From Candidatus Zhuqueibacterota bacterium (lineage in GTDB: Bacteria > Zhuqueibacterota > Zhuqueibacteria > Oceanimicrobiales > Oceanimicrobiaceae), in contig JAJDAD010000063.1 in the NCBI GenBank assembly GCA_029262055.1, positions 62,001 to 126,000 on the forward strand: a stretch of 64,000 bases of DNA, written 5' to 3'. The stretch's first letter is position 1. The number at the start of each line of letters is the position of its first letter. Below the pieces are notes generated by a model that worked only from the letters and a program-made list of their open reading frames with translations, did no database searches and had not been told where the DNA came from. Below are positions 1 through 14,341 of the stretch, in pieces. Made by a program: the position numbers and the translations under genes.

Positions 1-3303
<3,303 letters not shown>

Positions 3304-3591
3304 CTACCGTCATAAGGGCGAGTTGGTCTCGCCAAATCATTTGCCGGAATTGTCTGATTTGTGCTCCAAAAGAAAAGGCTTGCTTGACAGCACAAGAGAG
3401 CGCTCCACTCAGGCATCTGCGGCAGACAGTGCTTACACTGCAGACATAATGTTATTCGCAAGTGATCGCATTACAGGGGCATCTGACGACGAGGCCTGGC
3501 CAAGACAGGATTGAGACAACATTGAGGATGCAACAAAATAAATACGATGGACCTGTCACGATTTATGACCTCTTAGGAATGATGACAATCT

Positions 3592-6500
3592 ATGACACGG
3601 AACGATGGCAAAAACAATGAATCAGCCGCGGAATTGGCAAAGCTGCGCCGGAGAGTGCAAGAACTCGAGGCTGACAACGCCAAACTCTGCCGGACCGGCG
3701 AGGCTATCCAGGAGACTCTCTCGCGAGGATTCAATCAATGCGGAGAGGAGCTCTTTAAATGTATGGTGCGCCAACTAGCCAATACTCTCCAGGCCGATTA
3801 TACCTTGATAGGTGAAATCACGGGAGCAGCGCGTAACAGTGTCCGGACCCTGGCAGTGTTTGCTGACGGTGCCCCGGCTGGCAATATTGAGTACGCTCTT
3901 CGCAATACTCCGTGTGCGAAAGTGATCGGCAGGGCTGCCTGTGTGTATCCCCGCAATGTTGCGGAAGAGTTCCCTGATGATGCTATGTTGCGGGAGATGG
4001 GGTTTGAAGCCTATGTCGGCATCCCTCTGCTTGATACCTCTGACCAGGCCATTGGTATCCTGGTTGGTCTTTTTCGTAAACCCCTTGCCGACCCGGATTT
4101 CTCTAGATCCGTACTCGGCGCATTTGCGGCTCGTATCGCTGCCGAGATCGAGCGCATACGGGCGGAAGACAGGCTGATTAGAAGCAAGACCAGTCTGGCT
4201 GATTCCCAGAGAATTGCACAGCTAGGCAGTTGGGATTGGGACATGGTGGCGCGGAGCGGATACTGGTCGGAGGAAGCTTACAGGATTCTTGGGCTTGAAC
4301 CAGGGCGAGATGACCCCAGCCTGCAGCGCCTTCTTGAGTGTACCCATTGCGAAGACCGTCGATCGGTTGAGACTCAAATCAACACTCTGTTGAAAAAAAA
4401 CCAGCGCGGCGAAATGACGTGTCGCATTGTCAGACCGGATGGCGTGGTCCGTACCGTTTCGCTTGTAGCGCGGGCCGAACTGGACTCACACGACGGGTTG
4501 GTACGGGCTTTTGGCACGATCCGGGATGTCACTGAGTCCGTGGAGGCAAAAGACAGGCTACGCAAATATCAGATTATCTTTGATCATCTTGCGGATGCCG
4601 TCTTCATTTTTGACAAGGAAGACAAGCATTTTCTGGACTGCAACAACGCCGTGATTCGAATGTATGGCTACAGCCGCTCTGAAATCAAATCGATGACGCC
4701 GTTGGATTTGCATCCCAGGAATGAACAGCAAGTGGTGGAAGAGAAGATAAATGTGAGGAATGTCGATGCTCCAAACTGCTACAAACATGTCACCAAGAGT
4801 GGCAAAATCTTCGATGTGGAGATCCTAAGCGATGAGATCATCTACGAGGGACGGGATGCGTGGATCAGCGTAGCGCGTGACATCACTGAACGCAAACGGG
4901 CTGAAGCAGAGCTGAGAGAGTTGAATGAATCCCTGGCACGCGCCAACGCACGGTCGGTGGAGATCATGGCCGAACTTGGGGCGGCCCAGGCTGAGGCCGA
5001 GTCCGCTTCGATCGCCAAGAGTGAGTTTCTCGCCAACATGAGCCACGAAATCCGCACGCCGATGAACGGAATCATCGGTTTCAGCGATCTGCTGGCCGAC
5101 GAAGAACTGCCCTTGGAGCAGATGGAGTGTGTTGATACCATTCGGAGCTCTGCCACGAGCCTGTTGTCAATCATCAACGATATTCTGGATTTTTCAAAAA
5201 TCGAAGCCGGCAAACTCGACCTTGATTTCATCGATTTTGATTTGCAGGTAACAGTGGATCAGGTCACCGATTTGGTTTCACATCGGGCCGAGAAAAAAGG
5301 GCTGGTCTTAACCAGTTTCTTGCATCCGGATGTTGATACCTACGTCCACGGTGATCCTGGTCGACTCAAACAAATCTTGCTAAATCTGGCGAGCAATGCA
5401 GTCAAGTTTACCAGCGAAGGGGAAGTGGCCATCCGCGGGGAGTTATCAGAGGAATCTGAGACGGACCTCCTCGTTCTTTTCAGTGTCAAAGATACCGGCA
5501 TTGGCATCCCGGCCGACGCACAACACAAGCTGTTTGACTCATTCTCACAGGCGGACACGTCGACCACTCGCAAGTTTGGCGGCACCGGCCTGGGTTTGAC
5601 AATTTCAAAACAGCTTGTAACCATGATGGGCGGTGAGGTTTGGTTGGAAAGCTCATCAGGCGAAGGTTCAACCTTCTGGTTTTCCGTCAGGCTTATGAAA
5701 CAGCCGAAAGAGCGGCGTAGACCAACACAGCTTAACGGGGACATAGCCGGTAAACGCATCCTTATTGTCGATGACAACCGCACAAACCGGCAGGTGCTAC
5801 GGCTGCAACTGCAATCATATGATCTGGAGGTTGCAGAAGCGGTTGACGGTATGACAGCTCTGGAATTGTTGCGCAGGGCGAGCCAGGCCGGAAAGCCATT
5901 CCATCTTGCCATCCTCGATATGCAGATGCCGGAAATGGATGGTGAAACGCTGGGCATGGCGATTAAGAGCGATCCGGATATTCACGAGACCATCCTCGTC
6001 ATGCTGACCTCGGTGGGGCAGCGCGGTGATGCCAGGCGGTTGCATGCTGCCGGGTTTCAGGCGTATCTCACCAAACCAACCAAACTGACGCAACTCTACA
6101 GCTGCTTGCGCATGGTGCTTGGCCAGGATAAATCCCGAACAGAGGAAAGCCGCCTGGTTACGCGTCATACCGTCGATGAGAACATGCAAGCGAATACGAA
6201 GATCCTGGTGGTAGAGGACAATATTGTCAATCAAAAAGTCGCCGGTAGAATGCTGGAAAAGTTAGGGTGCCGGTTCGATTTGGCAGCAAACGGCACGGAG
6301 GCTGTCGAGATGGTACAGAATGCAACCTATGATTTCCTGCTCATGGATTGCCTGATGCCGGAAATGGACGGCTTTGAGGCTACTGCGGTGATTAGAAACT
6401 GGGAGTCGGAACATGCAGATGCCGATAGCGATACTGGGGGAATTCCGATCATCGCCATGACCGCTAATGCCATGAAAGGCGACCGGGATAAGTGCCTCAA

Positions 6501-6630
6501 TGCCGGCATGGACGACTATATTTCGAAGCCTGTGAGTATCGACAAGTTGAGGGAAGCAATCTGCAAATGGGCCGGTACAAAAGTATCGGTGGTTGATGAA
6601 GATAAAATTAAGAGAGGGACCGAGCTGTGA
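3592..6630 (+). CDS. Hybrid sensor histidine kinase, GAF-PAS-PAS-HisKA-HATPase-REC-REC
   Basis: A 1012-residue kinase without evident transmembrane segments, so probably cytoplasmic. A short coiled coil (residues ~10-40) precedes a GAF domain (~45-200) and two PAS/PAC modules (~205-320 and ~325-445), each PAC ending in an (I/A)RD(V/I)TE motif. HisKA has the phospho-His at residue 485, then HATPase_c with DTGIGIP and GGTGLGL boxes. Both receivers look functional: Asp776 in ILDMQMP and Asp919 in LMDCLMP, each with the YLTKP or YISKP lysine. There is no C-terminal HPt domain, so phosphotransfer onward needs a partner encoded elsewhere. The next gene begins in a GTGA overlap with this stop, so the two are co-transcribed and probably translationally coupled. 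The ATG at 3592 follows a 288-bp gap with no clear promoter. Confidence 0.93.
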   Translation: MTRNDGKNNESAAELAKLRRRVQELEADNAKLCRTGEAIQETLSRGFNQCGEELFKCMVRQLANTLQADYTLIGEITGAARNSVRTLAVFADGAPAGNIEYALRNTPCAKVIGRAACVYPRNVAEEFPDDAMLREMGFEAYVGIPLLDTSDQAIGILVGLFRKPLADPDFSRSVLGAFAARIAAEIERIRAEDRLIRSKTSLADSQRIAQLGSWDWDMVARSGYWSEEAYRILGLEPGRDDPSLQRLLECTHCEDRRSVETQINTLLKKNQRGEMTCRIVRPDGVVRTVSLVARAELDSHDGLVRAFGTIRDVTESVEAKDRLRKYQIIFDHLADAVFIFDKEDKHFLDCNNAVIRMYGYSRSEIKSMTPLDLHPRNEQQVVEEKINVRNVDAPNCYKHVTKSGKIFDVEILSDEIIYEGRDAWISVARDITERKRAEAELRELNESLARANARSVEIMAELGAAQAEAESASIAKSEFLANMSHEIRTPMNGIIGFSDLLADEELPLEQMECVDTIRSSATSLLSIINDILDFSKIEAGKLDLDFIDFDLQVTVDQVTDLVSHRAEKKGLVLTSFLHPDVDTYVHGDPGRLKQILLNLASNAVKFTSEGEVAIRGELSEESETDLLVLFSVKDTGIGIPADAQHKLFDSFSQADTSTTRKFGGTGLGLTISKQLVTMMGGEVWLESSSGEGSTFWFSVRLMKQPKERRRPTQLNGDIAGKRILIVDDNRTNRQVLRLQLQSYDLEVAEAVDGMTALELLRRASQAGKPFHLAILDMQMPEMDGETLGMAIKSDPDIHETILVMLTSVGQRGDARRLHAAGFQAYLTKPTKLTQLYSCLRMVLGQDKSRTEESRLVTRHTVDENMQANTKILVVEDNIVNQKVAGRMLEKLGCRFDLAANGTEAVEMVQNATYDFLLMDCLMPEMDGFEATAVIRNWESEHADADSDTGGIPIIAMTANAMKGDRDKCLNAGMDDYISKPVSIDKLREAICKWAGTKVSVVDEDKIKRGTEL

Positions 6631-7529
6631 GTAATGTATCCGACCTGCGGCGGCGCAATGGTTCAGTAATGAGTAGGGTAGGCTCAAAACTGACCCTCAT
6701 TCTTCTGTTAGGCGCCTTGATTTGGCACCCGGCAAGAACCCAAACGCTGATTGTGACTCATATTCGTCCCTCATCCGATACAGATGTGCGCAATCAATAC
6801 TTCATACGTATGCTGGATTTGGCTCTAAGCAAAACTAAGGGCGACTACAAATTGGTCTCCGCCACTTCGAGAATGCATCAAGGAAGAGCCTTAGCCCAGC
6901 TTAAAAGCGGGGTCGGTCTCGATGTGGTTTGGACGATGACGTCGAAAAGGCGCGAGGAAGAGTTGCTGCCTATTCGCATTCCTCTGCTCAAAGGCTTAAT
7001 CGGCACCCGGCTCTTGTTGATCAACAAATCAGATGCGAACAAGTTCAGCCAAATCACCGCGGCAACGCAATTACAAAAACTACGGGCGGTGCAGGGACAC
7101 GACTGGCCCGACATCGAAATCCTGAGACATAACGGCTATACTGTTGGCGGAGCCGCTTCATATGACGGGCTTTTTAGAATGCTGCAAAAAAGGCGAATCG
7201 ATTATTTCCCGCGTTCGGTAGAGGAGATCTGGCAAGAGGCCGAGACTCACGCAGATATTGGGATAGCGGTGGATAAGTCAATTGTGATGCAATATCCGGC
7301 CGCAATTTACTTCTTCGTCAAGAGAGACAATCATCTTCTGGCGCGGCGGTTGGAGGACGGCCTCAACCGTGCTATCGCGGATGGTTCCTTTGAGGAGGCA
7401 TTCCTCAAGCGATTCAATGAGATCATCGCTAAGGCAGGTCTAAGCGAGCGCTATCGAATTGATTTAGTGAATCCATTACTAACCGATGAAACGCCGTTGG
7501 ATCGAGCAGAGCTTTGGTTCCAATATTAA
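6627..7529 (+). CDS. Periplasmic solute-binding-protein-like protein placed between two kinases
   Basis: GTG at 6627 overlaps the preceding stop (GTGA). An internal ATG at 6669 would give a cleaner signal peptide (basic MSRVGSK, then a hydrophobic stretch ending near HPARTQT). The mature ~270 residues look like a type 2 periplasmic binding protein of the amino-acid class, including a C-terminal block ([21 protein letters not shown]) typical of these proteins. There are no permease or ATPase genes nearby. It lies between a cytoplasmic kinase and a kinase with a periplasmic loop, so I infer that it presents a ligand to the downstream kinase rather than feeding a transporter. The ligand cannot be read from the sequence. 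Confidence 0.75.
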   Translation: MSNVSDLRRRNGSVMSRVGSKLTLILLLGALIWHPARTQTLIVTHIRPSSDTDVRNQYFIRMLDLALSKTKGDYKLVSATSRMHQGRALAQLKSGVGLDVVWTMTSKRREEELLPIRIPLLKGLIGTRLLLINKSDANKFSQITAATQLQKLRAVQGHDWPDIEILRHNGYTVGGAASYDGLFRMLQKRRIDYFPRSVEEIWQEAETHADIGIAVDKSIVMQYPAAIYFFVKRDNHLLARRLEDGLNRAIADGSFEEAFLKRFNEIIAKAGLSERYRIDLVNPLLTDETPLDRAELWFQY

Positions 7530-7534
7530 GTGCA

Positions 7535-9967
7535 ATGTCCAATAAGGTTACCAAGTTAATGAAGTTTTCCCTGAAACGAACAACGGCTCGGGACTTAACC
7601 TTAGCACTAACACTCACGATAACCGTTGTCGTTATCTCCATCGGCCTGCTAAACTACGTTTTCTCTATAAACGAGGCCAAAGAAGAGTTAGAGAACAAAG
7701 CCAATGATACGGTGGATAAGCTCGCGGATATTCTAGCGGTACCGTTGTGGAGCATTGAATTCGATCATCTGGAACAAATTGCCCAGGTCTATTCCGAGCG
7801 AGACGAACTGGTTGCACTCAGGGTAGTGGACGAGGAGGGACTGCTGCTCTATGAAAAACTCGTGTTTGACGACGGCAAGCTCCTCACTCGGAAGAGAGAC
7901 ATCTTCTACGACAACCAGCGACTGGGAAGTGTGCAAGTGTCTTTCACGCAAAAACGGCTTCGCGAAATACAAAACAACATCATTCGAACAAGTTCGTTTA
8001 TCATATTCTTTGTTATTCTGGCCGTGATCGTGGTAATCCAAACTCTTCTGCAGCGTTACCTCAATCAGCCACTCACAAATCTGGCGGAATTCACTAGCGT
8101 AATCGCAGGCGGCAACTATGGGCATCGCCTGACGCCCGTCATGCAGACCGATATCAGTGAAATCATGCATGGGATAAATGCCATGGCCGATGCAATCCAG
8201 TCACGTGACGCGCGGTTGCAGAAGGCCCGGGAGGAATTGCTGATTAAGGTAGAGGAGCGCACAAGTGAGCTCACCAGTTCTAACAAGATGCTGCAAAAGG
8301 AGATTTCCGAGCGCAAACGCGCGGAACTTGACTTGGAAGAGAGCAACAAGTTTTTGCAGGATGCACTAAAAGTGGCGAGGGAATTGGAGCTGCAGGCACA
8401 AGCCGCGAACCAGGCGAAGAGCGATTTTCTCGCCAACATGAGCCATGAAATCCGCACTCCGATGAATGGCATCATCGGTTTCAGCGATTTGCTGGCTGAC
8501 GAAACCCTGTCCGCAGAGCAGGCGGATTATGTCGAGACCATCCGGAATTCTGCGTCTGGACTGCTGACTATCATCAACGATATTCTGGACTTCTCCAAGA
8601 TAGAATCCGGTAAGCTTGAGCTGGAGTACATCGACTTCGATCTGCGGACTACGATGGCAGAAATGGTGGACCTGTTTACTTTTAAGGCGGAAAGAAAGGG
8701 CCTGTCGCTTACCTGTTTTCTCGATCCGAAAGTCGAGGTCCTGGTCAACGGCGACCCCGGGCGGCTCAAACAAGTGCTCATTAACCTGACAAACAATGCC
8801 TTGAAATTCACCAAGTACGGAGAAGTTGCCATCCGCGTCGAGCTGCAGCACGAAACCGATACTGAGCTCTGCGTCCGCTTCAGCGTCAAAGATAGCGGTA
8901 TCGGCATAGCCGCAAAATCGCAGGAAAAGCTCTTTCAACCTTTCTCACAAGTGGATACTTCCACCACCCGTAAGTTTGGTGGGACCGGGCTGGGGTTGAG
9001 CATCTCTCGCCAGATCACAGAAATGATGGGCGGGGAAATCGGCGTCGAAAGTGAAGAGGGCAAGGGCTCAACTTTTTGGTTTACGGCATTGCTCAGGAAG
9101 CAACCCGAGGAGTGGTGGACGCAGCAGAGCGAGAGTATTGACCTTAGGGGGAAACGGATGCTGGTTATCGACAAGAACCAGAACAACCGCGCTATGCTCA
9201 GGCAGCAACTGCAATCATGGGACTGCATTGTCGCCGAGGCCGCCGATGCAAACGAAGCGTTAAGGCTCTTGCGTTGGCAAGCTGAAGATAATGCCCCATT
9301 TACAGCAGCGTTCGTAGACTTGCAGGTGCCTGGCCTGGATGGCGAGACGCTGGGGAAAACCATCAAAAGTGACATTGCTATCAAGGATACCGTCCTGGTC
9401 TTGCTCACTTCCCTCGGTTGGCGCGGCGACGCCAAAGAAATGTCCAAAATCGGCTTTGATGCTTACCTGACCAAACCGTTAATGCAATCGCAGCTTTATG
9501 ATTGCTTGGTTAGCATATTGAATGACGCGACTACGGATGAGCGCAGAAGGCAACTTGTGACCCGGCACACGCTGGCTGATGATCGTCGCAGGCGGAAGGT
9601 CAAAGTGCTCGTAGCTGAGGACAACGTTGTGAATCAGAAGGTAGCTACAAAAATGTTGGAGAAACTCGGCTGTGATGTTGACTGTGTGGGCGACGGGCAG
9701 GAGGCTGTGGAGGCGGTCACGGCAGTCCCTTATGACCTTGTGCTGATGGACTGTCAGATGCCGAAAATGGATGGGTTTGAAGCGACCCGATTTATCCGCA
9801 CGAACGAAGACCAATGCGGCAAGGTTGCCATTGTCGCTCTGACCGCGAATGCCATGAAGGGTGACCGCGAAAAATGCATCGGCGCCGGCATGGATGATTA
9901 TTTGACCAAACCGGTTAGACCGGTGGACCTGGAGGAAGTGGTGCAAAAATGGGTTGTCAACAAGTAA
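7535..9967 (+). CDS. Hybrid sensor histidine kinase with periplasmic loop and HAMP
   Basis: Start chosen at the ATG at 7535, just after the previous stop; a TTG at 7514 and an ATG at 7559 are alternatives. Two membrane helices (about nt 7585-7660 and 7975-8045) bracket a ~105-residue periplasmic domain. A HAMP linker, a coiled coil, HisKA ([12 protein letters not shown], residue ~304) and HATPase_c follow. Receiver 1 keeps its acceptor Asp (FVDLQVP) and YLTKP lysine, but its acidic pocket reads VIDKNQ instead of V(D/E)DN, so it is partly degraded. Receiver 2 is intact (VAEDN, LMDCQMP, YLTKP). The protein is the likely partner of the binding protein encoded immediately upstream. No HPt or output domain is present. 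Confidence 0.92.
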   Translation: MSNKVTKLMKFSLKRTTARDLTLALTLTITVVVISIGLLNYVFSINEAKEELENKANDTVDKLADILAVPLWSIEFDHLEQIAQVYSERDELVALRVVDEEGLLLYEKLVFDDGKLLTRKRDIFYDNQRLGSVQVSFTQKRLREIQNNIIRTSSFIIFFVILAVIVVIQTLLQRYLNQPLTNLAEFTSVIAGGNYGHRLTPVMQTDISEIMHGINAMADAIQSRDARLQKAREELLIKVEERTSELTSSNKMLQKEISERKRAELDLEESNKFLQDALKVARELELQAQAANQAKSDFLANMSHEIRTPMNGIIGFSDLLADETLSAEQADYVETIRNSASGLLTIINDILDFSKIESGKLELEYIDFDLRTTMAEMVDLFTFKAERKGLSLTCFLDPKVEVLVNGDPGRLKQVLINLTNNALKFTKYGEVAIRVELQHETDTELCVRFSVKDSGIGIAAKSQEKLFQPFSQVDTSTTRKFGGTGLGLSISRQITEMMGGEIGVESEEGKGSTFWFTALLRKQPEEWWTQQSESIDLRGKRMLVIDKNQNNRAMLRQQLQSWDCIVAEAADANEALRLLRWQAEDNAPFTAAFVDLQVPGLDGETLGKTIKSDIAIKDTVLVLLTSLGWRGDAKEMSKIGFDAYLTKPLMQSQLYDCLVSILNDATTDERRRQLVTRHTLADDRRRRKVKVLVAEDNVVNQKVATKMLEKLGCDVDCVGDGQEAVEAVTAVPYDLVLMDCQMPKMDGFEATRFIRTNEDQCGKVAIVALTANAMKGDREKCIGAGMDDYLTKPVRPVDLEEVVQKWVVNK

Positions 9968-10017
9968 ACAAGTTCACCAGGGAGTGGTATGAGAAGTCAG
10001 GCTGTAGAGCCAATTTT

Positions 10018-13000
10018 ATGATGAAGGCCCTTACCGGAATCCTTCTGTCTGCACTCATCCTGCCGGTGGTTACACTGGCCCAGTGTCTCAAGACCATAAA
10101 CTACGATCTTGAGGCGGGGCTTGCAACCAATCTAACCAAGACAGTGATCCATGACAAGGAAGGCTTTGTCTGGATTGCGACCGACGCGGGTCTGATCATG
10201 TACGATGGTAGAAAGTTCACGACCGTCGCGGACGAACTGCCCAGTTTGTATGTGAAGGATCTGCTGCTGACTGAAGAAGGCATCATGGCAGTCACGGATC
10301 TGGGTGTTTCAGTGGTGGCCCGAACTGATTCCGGCCTGACCTGCAGGCTGTTTGTCGCGGGCAAAAGCGCACTCACCGACTCCACACTGTTTTACCCTAA
10401 GAGGGTCTACAGAGACCGGACGGGAATTCTATGGTTCAGTGAACCCAACGCAATCGTGCGTCTGGAGAATGGCAACCTGCGCAGATTCGAGTTCGATCTG
10501 GAGTACCGCGCAGACAGCTACATCCGGTCATTCACGTTCGTTGAAGACCGGCTTGGCCGTCTCATTGTTTCTTCGCAAAGAGGAGCGTTGTTCCAATTCG
10601 ATCGTACGGAAGAAACTTTCCGGCTACTTGCGGTTGAGAATCCCAACGGACCTTTCAGTATTAACGCCATGATATTGCTGGATAGCACGCTCTGTGTTGG
10701 CGGGGATAAGGGCATTTTCAGCGTGGACCTGACTCATGATCTGAAGGACCTTGCATGGCAATGGCGCTCTCGCTTACCACAGGTTGCTTGTCTGGCACAA
10801 ACAGCGGACGGCGATTTGTATGCCGGTACTAGTGGTGCGGGTTTGTACGTGCTGTCTGACTTGCCGGATGGCCCCCTGCATGCGGCCAGGTGCGAGGATT
10901 TGGCAGCGCAAGTGGTCAACGCCATAAGCATGGCGCCGGATGGCTCGGCGTGGGTTAGCTCTGACGACGGCGTGGCCTATCTCTATCGTCCCTTTTTCCA
11001 CCAGACACTGGCATACTCGAACTATGCCGTACATTCCGTGGCAACGTCCGGTGACCATATTGTGGCCACTGACGGGTATTCCGTCTTTCAGGTCAACAAA
11101 GCTACCACTTATGAAGATAAAGTCGACAAACCTTTTGAGCAGGTCCGGACAAATGAAAGAAGTCCCATCTCTTCTGTTGCATCCGCGGGCGACAACCTAT
11201 GGATTGGTCGTAGTGACGGCAGCCTGACCTATCATGGCACAAGAGGGGAGAGAAGAATAAGACTGGGCGAAATCAGAACGATCTTCCACCTCTTTATTGA
11301 CCTTGATCAGAATCTGTGGGTTTGTCAAGACGGCACCATCGGCGCCTTCAAAATTGACTCCGACTTTAATTTGGAATACTATGGCGCTGACAGAGGCATC
11401 ACGTCCGCCCTCAACGTTATTCGGCAGGACGAAAGGGGCGTTTTATACGGCGGCGGGGTGGGCAATGATGACTATCTATTTCGCTATGATGCACGATCCG
11501 ACGCCTTTACAAGGCTTGGATCTCCCGGAGAGCTGGTTGGTAATAAGAAGTTCGAGGTCTTTGACCTCGCGTTCGATGGTAACGGCGACATCTGGTTGGG
11601 CACCAATGCAGGACCACTGTTATACAAAGACAATATTGTGCGGCTCGACTCGGCTCTGAATGCGCTCGGGAATACCACGGTAAAAGCTCTCGCCAGCGAT
11701 CGGGTTGGCAATGTTTGGATAGGCACAAATCGGGGCCTTTTTAAATTCGGTGAAGGCGACTTGTCACCCTTTGTTCGGAAAGATGGTTTGTCAAGCATGA
11801 CAGTCGCGTTCAGGTCGATTGTTGTTGATCAGGAAGATCACGTCTGGGTGGGCAACTATCACGGTGTATCGAGATCACACCAAACCGGCCGGCTATTGGG
11901 AAAAACCCGCAAGCCGGTCTTTCTATCGCTGATGCTGGATGAGAGTCATGTCAACCCGGCCGAGGCAGGGCCCGCAACCGTTCCTTTCGGTTCGTCGTTG
12001 AGGTTTTCCCATGTTTCTCTCTCTTTCCCCGGTGGAAATGTGTTGTACAAACACCGGCTGCTGGGACTGCATGAGGACTGGTCGGACGCCACCAATGAAA
12101 ATGAAGTAATCTATCCACGTCTGCGCGATGGTCATTACGTTCTTCAGATCAAAGGGCAGCAAACAGGCCATCCATGGAGCGATGCTCTGGAATACACCTT
12201 CGGGGTGGCCCTGCCGATTTATAGAAGCCCGTGGGCCTGGCTGGCCTATTTCTGCATCGCATTGCTATTGGCGGCTGGTTTCGGACAGTTTGTACGTGTT
12301 GTGGAAAAACGGAGAGTGGCGGAAGCGGAACGTGAGGAACTGGCCACATTTCCGCATCTGAACCCAAACGCTATTATCGAGATGAGTGCAAGCGGGGTTG
12401 TCAATTACATAAACCCGAAAGCGCAGAAGGTCTTTTCAGATCTCAGGCATGGCCCTCCCAATTATCCCTGGATTGAGGAGGTTCTGCAAGTCGCCTCTGA
12501 TTTGCACGAGCAACCGGACAACTCCGTTTCGCACGAGATTCAAACGGGCGGTACGTGGTACCGAATTGTAATCCATTCCGTTAAGGACAGCAGCCGTCTG
12601 CGCCTGTACTTTGTCGACATCACAGACAGCAAACGTTCCGAATTGGAGCTGCGCGCGGCTAAGGAAATCGCTGAAGACGCAAGCCGGGCCAAGAGCGAGT
12701 TCCTGGCCAATATGAGCCACGAGATCCGGACACCGATGAATGGCGTTATCGGCATGGCCGGCCTGTTACTCGATACGCCTCTCAATCCCGAGCAAAAGGA
12801 ATATGCTGAAACCGTCCAGAGGTCAGCCGATGCCTTGCTGACGATCATTAACGACATTCTGGACTTCTCGAAGATCGAAGCGGGCAAGCTCGATATAGAG
12901 GAAATCGCCTTTGACCTGGAGAATACACTGGAAGACGTTTCCCACTTGCTCGGCTTTAAGGCAGAGGAGAAGGGACTGGAGTTTACGAGCCTTCTTTCTT

Positions 13001-14256
13001 TCAGCGTTGAGAGGTTTGTTCTCGGAGATCCGGGCCGCTTGCGGCAAATCCTGGTGAATCTGGGCAACAACGCCATCAAGTTCACTAAACAGGGCGAAGT
13101 AGGGATCAGGGCGGATCTGGAAGATGAGACCGAAGTTGAGGTCCGCGTTCGTTTCACAGTTGCTGACACCGGCATCGGTATTCCCCGCAATGAGCAGAAC
13201 AAGCTATTTAAATCCTTTTCTCAGGTAGATTCCTCAACAACGCGCAAGTTTGGCGGTACCGGACTGGGCCTGGCTATTTCTAAACAGCTGGTCGAAATGA
13301 TGGGCGGCGAGATCGGGCTTGATAGTGTGGAAGGCAAAGGGTCGACTTTCTGGTTTACGGTCAGACTTAAGAAGCAATCGCTGGCAGACCAGGGTGATCA
13401 GGATACAAATATTGAGATTGCCGGTAGACGCATTCTTATCGTCGACGATCACAAGACAAATCTTGATATTCTGGGCACCCAGTTGCGGACGAAAGGATAT
13501 TCGGTGACCGAAACCCAGGATGCGAGTGCTGCCTTGACCCAGCTCCGGCTGGCCGCTGAAGAGGACAGTCCGTTTGAGGTTGCCATCATCGACATGCAAA
13601 TGCCGAGGCAGGACGGCGAGGCTCTGGGGCGGGCCATCAAGAGCGAGGCCGTCATTGCAGGCACAAGCTTGCTCATGCTTACCTCGACCGGCCAGCGTGG
13701 TGATGCCAAAAGGTTACACGGGATGGGGTTTGGCGCCTATCTGACCAAGCCGGTCAAGAAATCGCAGCTTTATAGTTGCGTGGCTAAGGTAATCGGACGG
13801 CGCGAAAAAGGCGTCGCAAAGAAGGAGTTCGTCACCCGGCACACGTTGCGCGAAGATCAGAGAACATCGGTCACGGTCTTACTTGCGGAAGACAACAAGA
13901 TCAATCAAAGAGTCGCCAGCAAAATGCTGCAAAAACTGGGTTGCCAGGTTGATTGCGTTGCAGACGGCCAAGAGGCGGTCGCAGCGGTGACGACGGTACC
14001 GTATGATGTCGTGTTTATGGACTGTCAAATGCCGACAATGGATGGGTATGAGGCGACCACAGCGATCAGGCAGATGGAAACCGATGGTCAGCACATCCCG
14101 ATTATTGCTTTGACCGCCAACGCCATGAAAGGTGACCGCGAGAAATGCTTGAGGGCCGGTATGGATGATTATCTCTCAAAACCTCTAAAGATCGAGTCTC
14201 TTGAGCGAACGGTTGCCGATTGGGTGCAGCGAAAGGACAAAAGCAGCAGTGAGTGA
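10018..14256 (+). CDS. Hybrid two-component sensor with extracellular Reg_prop/Y_Y_Y propeller and double receiver
   Basis: The frame opens at 9949, overlapping the previous gene, but the Met pair at 10018/10021 starts a clear signal peptide (MMKALTGILLSALILPVVTLAQ), so I prefer it. The periplasmic part holds many two-component-regulator propeller repeats (motifs such as FVWIATDAGL, VWIGTNRGL, HVWVGNYHG). A Y_Y_Y-like beta domain (about nt 11990-12200) and one membrane helix (about 12230-12300) follow. Next come a PAS-like segment, HisKA (His codon 12718), HATPase_c and two receivers with acceptor Asp codons 13591 and 14020, both well conserved. The front end resembles the HTCS sensors that control glycan loci in Bacteroidetes. 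Those usually end in an AraC DNA-binding domain; this one ends in a second receiver, so it cannot bind DNA itself. Confidence 0.92.
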   Translation: MMKALTGILLSALILPVVTLAQCLKTINYDLEAGLATNLTKTVIHDKEGFVWIATDAGLIMYDGRKFTTVADELPSLYVKDLLLTEEGIMAVTDLGVSVVARTDSGLTCRLFVAGKSALTDSTLFYPKRVYRDRTGILWFSEPNAIVRLENGNLRRFEFDLEYRADSYIRSFTFVEDRLGRLIVSSQRGALFQFDRTEETFRLLAVENPNGPFSINAMILLDSTLCVGGDKGIFSVDLTHDLKDLAWQWRSRLPQVACLAQTADGDLYAGTSGAGLYVLSDLPDGPLHAARCEDLAAQVVNAISMAPDGSAWVSSDDGVAYLYRPFFHQTLAYSNYAVHSVATSGDHIVATDGYSVFQVNKATTYEDKVDKPFEQVRTNERSPISSVASAGDNLWIGRSDGSLTYHGTRGERRIRLGEIRTIFHLFIDLDQNLWVCQDGTIGAFKIDSDFNLEYYGADRGITSALNVIRQDERGVLYGGGVGNDDYLFRYDARSDAFTRLGSPGELVGNKKFEVFDLAFDGNGDIWLGTNAGPLLYKDNIVRLDSALNALGNTTVKALASDRVGNVWIGTNRGLFKFGEGDLSPFVRKDGLSSMTVAFRSIVVDQEDHVWVGNYHGVSRSHQTGRLLGKTRKPVFLSLMLDESHVNPAEAGPATVPFGSSLRFSHVSLSFPGGNVLYKHRLLGLHEDWSDATNENEVIYPRLRDGHYVLQIKGQQTGHPWSDALEYTFGVALPIYRSPWAWLAYFCIALLLAAGFGQFVRVVEKRRVAEAEREELATFPHLNPNAIIEMSASGVVNYINPKAQKVFSDLRHGPPNYPWIEEVLQVASDLHEQPDNSVSHEIQTGGTWYRIVIHSVKDSSRLRLYFVDITDSKRSELELRAAKEIAEDASRAKSEFLANMSHEIRTPMNGVIGMAGLLLDTPLNPEQKEYAETVQRSADALLTIINDILDFSKIEAGKLDIEEIAFDLENTLEDVSHLLGFKAEEKGLEFTSLLSFSVERFVLGDPGRLRQILVNLGNNAIKFTKQGEVGIRADLEDETEVEVRVRFTVADTGIGIPRNEQNKLFKSFSQVDSSTTRKFGGTGLGLAISKQLVEMMGGEIGLDSVEGKGSTFWFTVRLKKQSLADQGDQDTNIEIAGRRILIVDDHKTNLDILGTQLRTKGYSVTETQDASAALTQLRLAAEEDSPFEVAIIDMQMPRQDGEALGRAIKSEAVIAGTSLLMLTSTGQRGDAKRLHGMGFGAYLTKPVKKSQLYSCVAKVIGRREKGVAKKEFVTRHTLREDQRTSVTVLLAEDNKINQRVASKMLQKLGCQVDCVADGQEAVAAVTTVPYDVVFMDCQMPTMDGYEATTAIRQMETDGQHIPIIALTANAMKGDREKCLRAGMDDYLSKPLKIESLERTVADWVQRKDKSSSE

Positions 14257-14341
14257 GGGTGTTCCGGGTAGAATTCGAAGATTTGTATCCCCTTAGGTTT
14301 GAGAGGGACCGGCGGGGGACAGACCGAACACTAGCAGGATC

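Noticed and set aside
3304-3591. TTGACA at 3384 as a promoter for the second kinase
   Set aside because: No acceptable -10 element at 15-19 bases; the 288-bp gap shows nothing else I can support.
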